A stretch of 64,000 nucleotides of DNA from Acidovorax sp. (GTDB taxonomy: Bacteria > Pseudomonadota > Gammaproteobacteria > Burkholderiales > Burkholderiaceae_C), in contig NZ_JAPUDY010000046.1 of NCBI RefSeq assembly GCF_027492855.1, positions 1 through 64,000 of the forward strand, given 5' to 3'. Shown one piece after another: positions 18,921 to 26,744 of the stretch. A program made the position numbers and the translations under genes. How positions within the stretch are numbered: position 1 is the stretch's first letter; each line of letters opens with the position of its first letter. Under the pieces are notes generated by a model, which was given only the letters and a program-made list of their open reading frames with translations, did not search any database and was not told where the DNA came from.

Positions 18921-19010
18921 TTCGCAGGTTCCAATCGAGCGACTGGTCTGGGGGCCAGAGCGGCCGCTTAAGTCTCTGCTCCGCGATTGGCCGGTCGAGA
19001 AACCTGCGAA
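18921..19010. repeat. Inverted repeat downstream of the helicase-PLD module
   Basis: TTCGCAGGTT (18921-18930) is the exact reverse complement of AACCTGCGAA (19001-19010), and just inside it CCAATCG (18931-18937) matches CGATTGG (18984-18990). It could be a terminator-like fold or the scar of a module boundary. The rest of the 240 bases up to hipA holds no gene that I can support. Confidence 0.5.
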
Positions 19011-19156
19011 CGTTCAGGTGTCAAGTTCAGACGCCCGAGTACAGCTTGCAGTTGACTCCCAACTGTCCAGCATGCCTCCGCATCAAAGCAATCTTCCGGG
19101 ATGCCTGGCCGGCCAATAGGCGCGGGCGTTGAAGCACCGAATCCCGCCTCGCTCCA

Positions 19157-20407
19157 TCACCGCGCCGTCTTCCACACCCCCACCGATATCCGCTGGGCAC
19201 GCGGAGGCAGAACGAACGCCGGCGGCGCGATCGCCTCAACACCAGCCTCCTGAGCCAGGCGATCCCAGCTGTCGTGAATCATCTGGTACGCATGGTCGAG
19301 AAAGTCATTGGCGATCCCGTAGTCCAGGCCGAACTGTTTGGCGGCTACGAGCAGGTTGTCTGCCGTCGCCCCCGCCTCGCCATTGCGCAACACCCCCATG
19401 GACAACGACTTCACATTCAGCACCTTGCCGCCATGGGGCGTATAGGGCGCAATGTCATAGGCTGGCGACAGCCGCCAACCCTTACCGGTTCGCAAGAAGC
19501 CATGGTTGCGCGGGTGATCATCACCATTGCCCACCAGGACGTTGAACGCCATCCGGCGCCACAACTCTGGAAAGTGCCCCTGCACGCCCCAGCGTCCCGC
19601 CTGGAGGGCGAGCGCCAAGTAGGTGCGGCCTGGTGCATCCCGGGTGGCAGCCGCAGCCCCCAGGACCGTCGCGGCGCTGGCAAAGTGATGCCTCAGGCAA
19701 TGACCACTTTCATCCACCTGCCGATCAAACCGCCGGATCACGACCGCAGCACGCCCGCTTTGCTGCACCCACTCGACTTCCGCTGCCTCTATGCCCACCA
19801 GGCTGGCCAACTTCATGCACAGGAATTCCCGCAACGGTGATGTCGGATCGTCCTTGGGCCCGGGAAACTTGGCGATCCACCACTGGCCGTTGTGCATGAC
19901 CGTGAACTTGGGTCGCTCACCCCCCAAGCCGGTGGATGGCAGATCCCGCAGACTGGCTGCCATCGGCGCATGGGTCTGAACAACGTCCAGATCCTTCATC
20001 ACATCAAACATGTCTTGTGAAGGCGTCGGATGGAACGCGGCCTTGGCCGCGATGTCACCACACACCTGTACCGCACCGACGGCATCACCGGCGCAGAACT
20101 CCAGGGCATCCAGATCGCTGAGACTGTCCACATCCCTGCACCTTTGGAGCCAGTCCATGCCAAACCCCTCCGGCCTCGCATCCCGGAAAACATCGAACAG
20201 CCCTTGGTAGTCCGTCGCCTTGGCCACTCCCTTGAAGCGCAGAAGCTGACGTTGATCCAGGGAGATCCTGTTGCTGCTCTCGGTGTACCCGGCATCGTAT
20301 TCAAAGGTTCCGACGGGATTGGCAGCAGTACCCCCGAGCGTGAATGTCCCGGCCCGCGTGGGCTCGGCCTCGCCAGGCAACCAGACCCACACGGGTTTGC
20401 TGCTCAT
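19157..20407 (-). CDS. hipA: HipA-family serine/threonine kinase toxin, without an adjacent HipB
   Basis: A 416-residue protein close to the family length. HipA kinases phosphorylate aminoacyl-tRNA synthetases or similar targets and induce growth arrest. Features: the GAVQV strand near residue 110, STGLGGERPKFTV (Gly-rich ATP loop, about 160), AKFP (ATP lysine), a RFDR block, NGDDHPRNHGF (catalytic Asp, about 300) and SPAYDIAPY (the DFG-like metal site, about 317). An AAAGG ribosome site precedes the ATG by 9 bases. Usually hipB lies directly upstream; here the 557-base region before the gene holds only a repeat shared with the ParS/MbcA-like locus and a degenerate minus-strand frame. Confidence 0.88.
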   Translation of the reverse strand: MSSKPVWVWLPGEAEPTRAGTFTLGGTAANPVGTFEYDAGYTESSNRISLDQRQLLRFKGVAKATDYQGLFDVFRDARPEGFGMDWLQRCRDVDSLSDLDALEFCAGDAVGAVQVCGDIAAKAAFHPTPSQDMFDVMKDLDVVQTHAPMAASLRDLPSTGLGGERPKFTVMHNGQWWIAKFPGPKDDPTSPLREFLCMKLASLVGIEAAEVEWVQQSGRAAVVIRRFDRQVDESGHCLRHHFASAATVLGAAAATRDAPGRTYLALALQAGRWGVQGHFPELWRRMAFNVLVGNGDDHPRNHGFLRTGKGWRLSPAYDIAPYTPHGGKVLNVKSLSMGVLRNGEAGATADNLLVAAKQFGLDYGIANDFLDHAYQMIHDSWDRLAQEAGVEAIAPPAFVLPPRAQRISVGVWKTAR

Positions 20408-20510
20408 GTTGAGCAGCCTTTCTCGCGCAGGCGCAATGCGATGGGCGGTATGCGGAGCTGGAAGGCGCGTTTCATGCGCGTTTCTCTATGGGAGTTGGCA
20501 TGGAGGTGTG

Positions 20511-20654
20511 CCCACTATGACACTGAAGCCACCTGGCGCTCAACAAGAAATCGCAGGCCTTTGGCATCGGAACACAGGAACGTATGGGCGGCGTGGAAAG
20601 CCGCTCAGCGGGATTGAGTTTGCACCATGACATCGCTGCAAATCAAATCACCGA
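20511..20654. repeat. Diverged repeat, copy B (leader region of hipA)
   Basis: Aligned to 4578-4725 from CCCACTATGACACTGAA through the TTTGCAC block. It lies 100-250 bases upstream of the hipA start. The gap 20408-20964 otherwise shows only a degenerate minus-strand frame at about 20650-20850 without a good start (it reads ETVDMEVKRRDMQLIIQERE), perhaps the remnant of a gene once upstream of hipA. Confidence 0.7.
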
Positions 20655-20964
20655 TTACCTTCTCTATTGGCCGCAAACCCAGTGTTGACAAGGCTTTCGC
20701 GCTCCTGGATGATGAGCTGCATGTCCCGCCGCTTCACCTCCATATCCACGGTCTCGATAGTCGTACGCACGACCGTCGAGCGGTGCCTGGTACCCGGTTG
20801 AAGACCTAGTTCTCCGACTCCACCAGCCCGCAGTTCATCACCGCGGAGCCTGGCACCCCACCTTCAGGCCACCCCCACCGGGCTCCGCAATCAGGAGCCC
20901 GCCATGCCTTTCAGATCCCCGCCGTTGTCCCCGCATCCTGTTCCCAGCAGTTGGCGAGGGCAGT

Positions 20965-21624
20965 ATGGACTTTGACAACGCTCTGGACCTCTTCCAGCGC
21001 ACGCTCGCCACGGAGAGGGGTCGGCCCGATGTGCACGCGGCCATGCTGGCGTTGGCGCAGCCCGACACCATCGGCACAGCGAGCACACGCATCCAGCAGG
21101 CCCTGGCCCGTGACGAGCGGGTGTGGATGGCGGCCGACCTCCATCTGTGCCACGCCAATGTGATCCGGTACTGCAACCGGCCTTTCGCGAATGTCACGCA
21201 GATGAACGAGCACCTGGTCTCCCAGACCCAGAAGATCAGGGATGGCGAGTGGCTGGTGATCGTGGGCGACGTGGCCATGGGAGAGCACCAGCTGACCATG
21301 GAATGGATCCGGCGCATTCCGGGCCGCAAGGTCCTGGTGCTGGGCAACCACGATCTCACGCGCAGTGGGGAATGCCGGTACCTGTCAGAGCGAACCCTGG
21401 ACGGACAGCGCCCGCTGTTTGATGCCGTGCTGCCCTTCCTGGCCTGGGAGGACGCGCTGGGGCAGAGCGTCTTTGTGAGCCACTACCCAGCGACTGTCGA
21501 CCATAGCGCGGGCCGACTGCTGAACTACCACGGGCATCTGCATCGCGAGGTGCTTGAGCCCACCGAGACCACCCACTTCGTGAACGTGGGCTGGGATGTG
21601 ACACAAGGACTGGTATGCCTCTGA
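20965..21624 (+). CDS. Metallophosphoesterase (calcineurin-like), first copy
   Basis: A 219-residue two-metal phosphoesterase. Residues 53-60 carry ADLHLCH (D-x-H metal ligands). Then come VGDV, LGNHD, SHYP and HGHLH in the family order. Residues 1-45 form a helical N-terminal extension. Substrate unknown: members act on phosphoproteins, nucleotides or nucleic acids. GAGGG precedes the ATG. Its stop overlaps the start of the 90-residue gene at 21615 by 10 bases, so these four small genes (to 22937) are one operon. Confidence 0.88.
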   Translation: MDFDNALDLFQRTLATERGRPDVHAAMLALAQPDTIGTASTRIQQALARDERVWMAADLHLCHANVIRYCNRPFANVTQMNEHLVSQTQKIRDGEWLVIVGDVAMGEHQLTMEWIRRIPGRKVLVLGNHDLTRSGECRYLSERTLDGQRPLFDAVLPFLAWEDALGQSVFVSHYPATVDHSAGRLLNYHGHLHREVLEPTETTHFVNVGWDVTQGLVCL

Positions 21625-21887
21625 ACCCACAAACCGTCAAAAGACGATCCGAGCCCTCTGGACGGGCCTGCATCGATAGCCGCTACCGCTTTCCCTTGCC
21701 ACCGGAGATGGGTTGGAAGGTAGGAAGCCGCGTGTATTTCTCGCGGATCGGACCTGGTAAGGGGTTCATGGTCAGCATCAAACCAGGGCCGCTATTGAAC
21801 GGACGGTTGATCTCAAGTCGGATTCAGCGGGTCGGCTTTACGCCGTCTGCCAAGGTGCGCAAGAGGCCCCGCCGGAGTCGACCATGA
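21615..21887 (+). CDS. Small basic protein of unknown function in the phosphoesterase operon
   Basis: A 90-residue, strongly basic protein (many K and R, ending KVRKRPRRSRP) with a central block ACIDSRYRFPLPPEMGWKVG and VYFSRIGPGKGF that suggests a compact beta-fold. No family is recognised. It begins inside the end of the first phosphoesterase gene and ends 28 bases before the second. The overlap and the charged tail favour a real nucleic-acid-binding or partner protein. Confidence 0.6.
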   Translation: MPLNPQTVKRRSEPSGRACIDSRYRFPLPPEMGWKVGSRVYFSRIGPGKGFMVSIKPGPLLNGRLISSRIQRVGFTPSAKVRKRPRRSRP

Positions 21888-21915
21888 ATCCGCACAACTC
21901 TCCGATGGAGTCGCC

Positions 21916-22776
21916 ATGAAACTGCTTGTGTACTCGGACCTGCATCTGGATCTGTACCCCCTGAAGCTGCAGCTGGACCCTGACTTCCTCAAGGCTATCG
22001 ATGTGGTGGTGCTGGCCGGCGACATCACTGAAGGCACCAAGGGCCTGCCTTGGGCGCGCGAAACCTTCCCGGACAAGGTCATCATCTATGTGGACGGCAA
22101 CCACGAGTTCTATGGGCAGAACTGGGACAAGCATGGTGATGTCATGCGCGAGTTGGCGCGGGAACGCGAGATCCACTACCTGGAGAACGATGCTGTCGTG
22201 ATTGGGGGAGTGCGCTTTCTGGGCTGTGCGCTCTGGACGGACTTTGCGCTGCATGGTGCCGACACCAAGCTGGAAGCGATGAGCACGGCGCGCCAGCGCA
22301 TGAACGACTACAAGCGGATCAAGATTTCTCCGCAGCCGGAGTTGTACTGGCAGCGCAAACACCGGTTGTTTCCGGCGATGGCAGCGCGTCGGCATCAAGA
22401 GAGTAGGCAATGGTTGGAGGAGCAGCTAATTCAGGGTGATCCACAGAACACGGTGGTGGTCACGCACCATGCGCCGCATCTGCAGTCGATCCCGGAAGGC
22501 TTTGCGACGCACCCATTGTCACCCTGCTATGCGAGTGACCTGGAAGCGCTGATGGGACGTGCCAGCAACTGGATCCATGGGCACATCCATGACAGCGTGG
22601 ACTACCAGGTGCAGGGGACTCGAATCGTCTCCAACCCGCGGGGGTACAAGCTAAAGGGAGGGAAGATGCAGAACTCGGAGTTCAGGGTGGACTTCTCCAT
22701 GGATGTTGCCCCTCCAATGGGGCCTGGGGCCTACCGCAACGCGGGGTCATTCTCTCAAGCTGGAGGGGCCGCGTAA
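21916..22776 (+). CDS. Metallophosphoesterase (calcineurin-like), second copy
   Basis: A 286-residue phosphoesterase, different in sequence from its neighbour. Motifs: SDLHLDLY (residues 7-14), LAGDITEG, VDGNHEFYG, VVTHHAPH and HGHIHDSVDY, all in order, with the GNHE form of the third motif. The C-terminal 30 residues are variable. The stop TAA shares one base with the ATG of the next small gene. Two different phosphoesterases in a row with small partners suggests sequential or complementary hydrolysis of one substrate, which is an inference. Confidence 0.9.
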   Translation: MKLLVYSDLHLDLYPLKLQLDPDFLKAIDVVVLAGDITEGTKGLPWARETFPDKVIIYVDGNHEFYGQNWDKHGDVMRELAREREIHYLENDAVVIGGVRFLGCALWTDFALHGADTKLEAMSTARQRMNDYKRIKISPQPELYWQRKHRLFPAMAARRHQESRQWLEEQLIQGDPQNTVVVTHHAPHLQSIPEGFATHPLSPCYASDLEALMGRASNWIHGHIHDSVDYQVQGTRIVSNPRGYKLKGGKMQNSEFRVDFSMDVAPPMGPGAYRNAGSFSQAGGAA

Positions 22777-22937
22777 TGCCAATTTGGTTTCAAATCCGGA
22801 ACGAACGACTTGCGCTGGCTGCGAAGGAAGAGCCGCAAGTGCAATTGACAATCTGGAGGATGGTTCGTGTAGAGACGGGAGCGCAGTTTCTGGTGACCGT
22901 GTTGCCACCGGCTCAGTGCGAACGACCTCGGCACTGA
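22776..22937 (+). CDS. 53-residue protein, last gene of the phosphoesterase operon
   Basis: An open frame starting ATG within TAATG of the preceding stop, with GGAGGGG just upstream: typical translational coupling. The product (MPIWFQIRNERLALAAKEEP... ending CERPRH) has a plausible amphipathic composition. No homologue is known to me. The remaining bases up to the tnsA start at 23250 contain no gene; they hold the ATTTGA repeats listed separately. Confidence 0.5.
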   Translation: MPIWFQIRNERLALAAKEEPQVQLTIWRMVRVETGAQFLVTVLPPAQCERPRH

Positions 22938-23143
22938 AGAGCTTACATACTCAACGGCTCAAGATGGCGGCGGCACTGGTGCATGCCCCGCAGGTAGTGA
23001 TTCATGCGAAGCAAGATGAGTGAGGATGGACGCAATAGTTTTCGCGGCGATGGGAGTTCCGTTAGCGGCTTTTTTTAGACTCGAGGTTCGCCAGTTAAGG
23101 ACGGCTGGCATGTCATTTCTTCTTAGGCTGATGTTCATAAGAA

Positions 23144-23227
23144 ATTTGAACTTGTGGCACGTAGTTGATTTGAAATTGGCTCAATTTGAGTTGCACAGCA
23201 ACCTACGCGTTACTGCACGAAATTTGA
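23144..23227. repeat. Four ATTTGA repeats upstream of tnsA
   Basis: ATTTGA occurs at 23144, 23168, 23184 and 23222, in the contexts AAATTTGAA, GATTTGAAA, CAATTTGAG and AAATTTGAC. A cluster just outside tnsA is where a Tn7-like element carries its TnsB sites, and AAATTTGAA is loosely like AAATGCGAA at the other end. The match is weak; it may be the near end of the transposon or a tnsA operator. Confidence 0.35.
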
Positions 23228-23249
23228 CATGAGAGGGACTTGCGAAAGC

Positions 23250-23972
23250 ATGAACTATTTGAAAAACTCTGGTGATCTGACATCACATCTAGGTGGCATG
23301 CTATCTCCTCCAAACCCTGTACGGCGCATCCCGATCTCGACTCGTAGCATCACGGGCAATGTTGATGGCCAAGGATTCGAATCCGCGCTGGAGCGAGATT
23401 TGCTGATGCAACTGGCATGGGACGAAGATGTCGCATGGTTCGTTACTCAGCCGGTAAAGATCCCCTACGAATTTCCTCGCAAGAGGCCCCGAAGTTACAC
23501 CCCCGATGTTCTGGTTGAATTTGATTCAGCCCTTCGAAATGGTCGAACGCCACTTCTTTGCGAAGTGAAATACCGCTCAGAATTGGCCAAGAACTGGAAA
23601 GAGCTCAAGCGCAAATTCCGGGCTGCACAGGCCTACTGCCGCGAGAGAAACTGGCGATTTGTGATTCTTGATGAACGATCTATTCGCTCGATAAAACTCA
23701 GCAACATTCAGTTTCTTTGGCGATATCGAGGGGCGCCGTATGACAAAGATCTGGCTATTGCGCTGCTTCAGATTCTGCAGCTCTCAGGTGGGATGACCAT
23801 GCAAGCGTGCGTCGATGCCGCATGCTCAGCCTCAGTCGATCTGAAAAGAGATCAGGCGATCTGGACTTTTTGGGTACTAGCGGCCGATCGGAAGACTGAG
23901 TTCGACATAGACACGCCGATAGGGATAAATACGTTGTTTCACATCCGTTCGGTGTCCGATAAAAATGCGTGA
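23250..23972 (+). CDS. tnsA: TnsA-like transposon endonuclease
   Basis: A 240-residue restriction-endonuclease-fold protein that in Tn7-type transposition cuts the 5' ends of the element. The N-terminal catalytic domain shows FESALERDLL (residues about 44-53), SYTPDVLVEF (catalytic Asp) and LCEVKYR (E-x-K), the three TnsA active-site positions. The C-terminal part (from about residue 150) matches the helical region that contacts TnsC. An in-frame ATG at 23229 is possible. The stop overlaps the tnsB start by 8 bases. Confidence 0.88.
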   Translation: MNYLKNSGDLTSHLGGMLSPPNPVRRIPISTRSITGNVDGQGFESALERDLLMQLAWDEDVAWFVTQPVKIPYEFPRKRPRSYTPDVLVEFDSALRNGRTPLLCEVKYRSELAKNWKELKRKFRAAQAYCRERNWRFVILDERSIRSIKLSNIQFLWRYRGAPYDKDLAIALLQILQLSGGMTMQACVDAACSASVDLKRDQAIWTFWVLAADRKTEFDIDTPIGINTLFHIRSVSDKNA

Positions 23973-25851
23973 CCAATACATTCTCCCGGGCACCAAGGTG
24001 GTTTTTTCCGATGAAGTGTTCGAGGTGGAAGACTATGTTGACCTAGACAGAGTAGTAGTCGCAAACAATGCTGGCGTCCTGTCTGTGAAACGCATATCGC
24101 AGTTGGAAGCGTTGACGAGTGAGCGTAGTCAGATACGTCCGGTGGATCTTGAAAAAGTAGAGCCTGAGGCGTGGAATACCGCGTTTGAAATCTATCGGCA
24201 CATCAAGCACTTGGTAGAGCTGCCTAAGACACAAAGGACTCTCGCTGAAGTCAAAAAATCAGCAGCGATTTTGGGAAAGCATTCCTCTACGGTCTATCGC
24301 TGGATCGCTGTCTACGAAGAAACTAGACGTGTATCTGCGCTGCTGAGAAAAAAGAGAGCTGACGCAGGTGTATCTCGATTGGCAGAGGGCGTGCGGGTGG
24401 TTCTGAATGAGTGTGTTGAGACGCACTATCTCACTGAAAATAGAAAATCTATTGCCAGTGTCGCACTGGAGGTTCGAAGGGCCTGTACGAAGGCGGGGCT
24501 ACCTCCACCCAATGCGTCTACTGTGCGGGCCGCAGTCCAGCGGTTGGATCCGGCCTTGGTCGAGACAAAGCGATTCTCAAAAAAGAAGTCTTTGGAAAAA
24601 TACGAGCCTTCTCGAGGAAGTTTCCCAAACGCAGACTTTCCCATGGCTGTCGTGCAGATTGATCACACGCCCATGGATGTCATCATTGTTGATGATATTC
24701 ATCGAAAGCCAATCGGAAGGGCTTATTTGACGATCGCCATCGACGTGAATACCAAGATGGTTCCTGGGTTTGTTATCTCAATCGATGCGCCGGGTACCTT
24801 CGCAACAGGAACATGCATCGCGATGTCGATTCTTCCGAAGGATGATTGGCTGCTCGAAAGGAAGATTCCAGAAAAGTATTCTTGGCCATGCCGGGGAATG
24901 ATGCGAACGATCCACACGGACAATGCCAAGGAGTTCAAGGGCGAGATGCTAAGACTTGCCAGTCAGGAGTATGGGTTTATCGCGGAGCGTCGTCCCAAGG
25001 GGCAGCCTCAGTATGGAGGGGGTGTTGAGCGGGCTTTCCGCACATTTATGAAGAAGGTCCACGAAGAGCTTCCAGGTACCACGTTTTCAAATGTGCAGGA
25101 TAAGGTGGACTATGACTCCGATGGCAATGCCGTGATGACCCTTGCTGCGCTGGAGCGATGGTTCACGATCTATCTACTCGGCGTCTACCATGAGACCGAG
25201 CACAAAGGTAACCAGGGTGAGTCGCCCGCCTACGCGTGGCGTAAGGCGCATTTGGAGGGAACTGACGGAGTGCCTCCACTGGGTGTTCCGCCGCCCATGT
25301 CTGTGGAGCAAAGAGAGCGACTGAGACTTGATTTCCTACCGTGCTTTGAGGCCACGGTTCAGCAGTATGGGGTCCGATACTGGAGCATCGACTGGTACTC
25401 ACACCGTATCCAGCGCTTCATCCGGGAAAAGGGATCTGATGGCAAGGCGCGCAAGTTCATATGTCGCTACGACCCGAGAAATCTCAGCAAGATCTGGCTC
25501 TATGACGATAGGACGCGTGAGTACATTGAACTGCCTTTTCGAGTTACATCACGGCTTCCCATCTCTTTGTGGGAAGTGAAGCTTGCAAAGAGAGACCTGC
25601 GAAAGGATGGGCGCCCACCGACCAATGAAGCGCTTATTTTTGAAGCTATCGACTACATGCGTGAATTGGTCAAAGAAGAGTCCCAGAAAACGAAATCTGC
25701 ACGCAGACACCAACAGCGCCAAAGGGAATGGGAGAAGGCAGGTAAAACTACCGAGAAGAAACCTGTGCCGCCCTCCCCTCCTCAGCCAGTTCCTCAAGAG
25801 GAGTCGTTGCCGGATTCCGTTGATCTGCTTGACGGTATTCGGGAGGCATAG
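23965..25851 (+). CDS. tnsB: TnsB/TniA-like DDE transposase
   Basis: A 628-residue transposase that binds the transposon ends, cuts the 3' strands and joins them to target DNA. N-terminal helix-turn-helix regions lie around residues 70-200 (VKKSAAILGKHSSTVYRWIA). The integrase core has QIDHTPMDV (first Asp, about 233), HTDNAKEFKG (second Asp) and GGGVERAF (Glu), with exactly 35 residues between the last two (DD35E). A Mu-transposase-type C-terminal beta domain follows, then a charged tail ending in Pro-rich sequence. All catalytic residues are present. The stop codon shares one base with the next gene's GTG. Confidence 0.93.
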   Translation: MRDQYILPGTKVVFSDEVFEVEDYVDLDRVVVANNAGVLSVKRISQLEALTSERSQIRPVDLEKVEPEAWNTAFEIYRHIKHLVELPKTQRTLAEVKKSAAILGKHSSTVYRWIAVYEETRRVSALLRKKRADAGVSRLAEGVRVVLNECVETHYLTENRKSIASVALEVRRACTKAGLPPPNASTVRAAVQRLDPALVETKRFSKKKSLEKYEPSRGSFPNADFPMAVVQIDHTPMDVIIVDDIHRKPIGRAYLTIAIDVNTKMVPGFVISIDAPGTFATGTCIAMSILPKDDWLLERKIPEKYSWPCRGMMRTIHTDNAKEFKGEMLRLASQEYGFIAERRPKGQPQYGGGVERAFRTFMKKVHEELPGTTFSNVQDKVDYDSDGNAVMTLAALERWFTIYLLGVYHETEHKGNQGESPAYAWRKAHLEGTDGVPPLGVPPPMSVEQRERLRLDFLPCFEATVQQYGVRYWSIDWYSHRIQRFIREKGSDGKARKFICRYDPRNLSKIWLYDDRTREYIELPFRVTSRLPISLWEVKLAKRDLRKDGRPPTNEALIFEAIDYMRELVKEESQKTKSARRHQQRQREWEKAGKTTEKKPVPPSPPQPVPQEESLPDSVDLLDGIREA

Positions 25852-26744
25852 TGGCCGCTGACCGTTTACTTGCACCTCGTGCGCGCGAGCTGTTAGTTGC
25901 TGATGTTGAGACACGAATTGCGCACATCAAGAAGCCGGCTTTCGTCCCATATGGAAACGCGGAGGCCATCCTCCAAGCCATGGAGGACTTGCGGCAGCAC
26001 CCAGAAACGAATCGTCCGCCAAATTTGCTGATCGTTGGTCGATCAAACAATGGGAAGACCGACATACTGAAGGAGTTCAAGCGCAGGCACCCGGTCAATG
26101 AGCGACCGTCGGGCGACACGACTCATGCTCCCGTCATCTTCATTCAGGCTCCCCCTTCTCCAGATGACAAACTCTTTCTTGACCGGGCGCTGCGAGTGTT
26201 CAACATCTTGCCTCGACGGAGCGCAACTGATGGCGAGAAGTTGGGACTGTTCATTGACCAGTTAAGGGCGAGTGGCACTCGCGTCATGATCATCGACGAG
26301 TTGCATTCGATCCTTGCGGGACCAGTCCACAGGCAGCGCGTGATGCTCAACACCTTCAAGTTCATCAGTAACGATGCAAGGGTCTCTGTGGTGGCTGCAG
26401 GTACTGCCGCGGCGAGAGATGCATTTGCCACTGAACCCGAACTCATGACGCGATTCGAAGAACGTGCCTTGCCGCTATGGAATCCCGTGGATCAGGAGTA
26501 CAAGCGCCTCTTGATGAGATTCGAAGCGACTTTGCCGTTAAAGGAAGCCTCTCAGCTCACTCAGAGTCAGGTTGCCAATGCAATTTATGGGCTGTCCGGT
26601 GGGACCATTGGTGGCATTGCTCGTGCAGTAAAGGAGGCAGCGATCAATGCACTGATGGCGGGGCAAGAAGCGATGTCCTTGGAGATCTTCGATGCCATCC
26701 AGGCCAAGAGGTCTGCCCAAAAGGCGCAAAGTGAGCGAATCTGA
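25851..26744 (+). CDS. tniB: TnsC/TniB-like AAA+ ATPase
   Basis: A 297-residue AAA+ regulator that polymerises on target DNA and hands the site to the transposase. Walker A is GRSNNGKT (residues 63-70), Walker B VMIIDELHSI (about 146), then a sensor block (VSVVAAGTAAARDAF) and the RFEERALPLW motif found in TniB proteins. The start is GTG, overlapping the tnsB stop by one base. The sequence is intact and of normal TniB length. Confidence 0.92.
   Translation: MAADRLLAPRARELLVADVETRIAHIKKPAFVPYGNAEAILQAMEDLRQHPETNRPPNLLIVGRSNNGKTDILKEFKRRHPVNERPSGDTTHAPVIFIQAPPSPDDKLFLDRALRVFNILPRRSATDGEKLGLFIDQLRASGTRVMIIDELHSILAGPVHRQRVMLNTFKFISNDARVSVVAAGTAAARDAFATEPELMTRFEERALPLWNPVDQEYKRLLMRFEATLPLKEASQLTQSQVANAIYGLSGGTIGGIARAVKEAAINALMAGQEAMSLEIFDAIQAKRSAQKAQSERI

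Noticed and set aside
23370-23400. ATTCGAATCC resembling a tRNA T-loop
   Set aside because: It lies inside tnsA coding sequence and no acceptor or anticodon arms can be formed around it.
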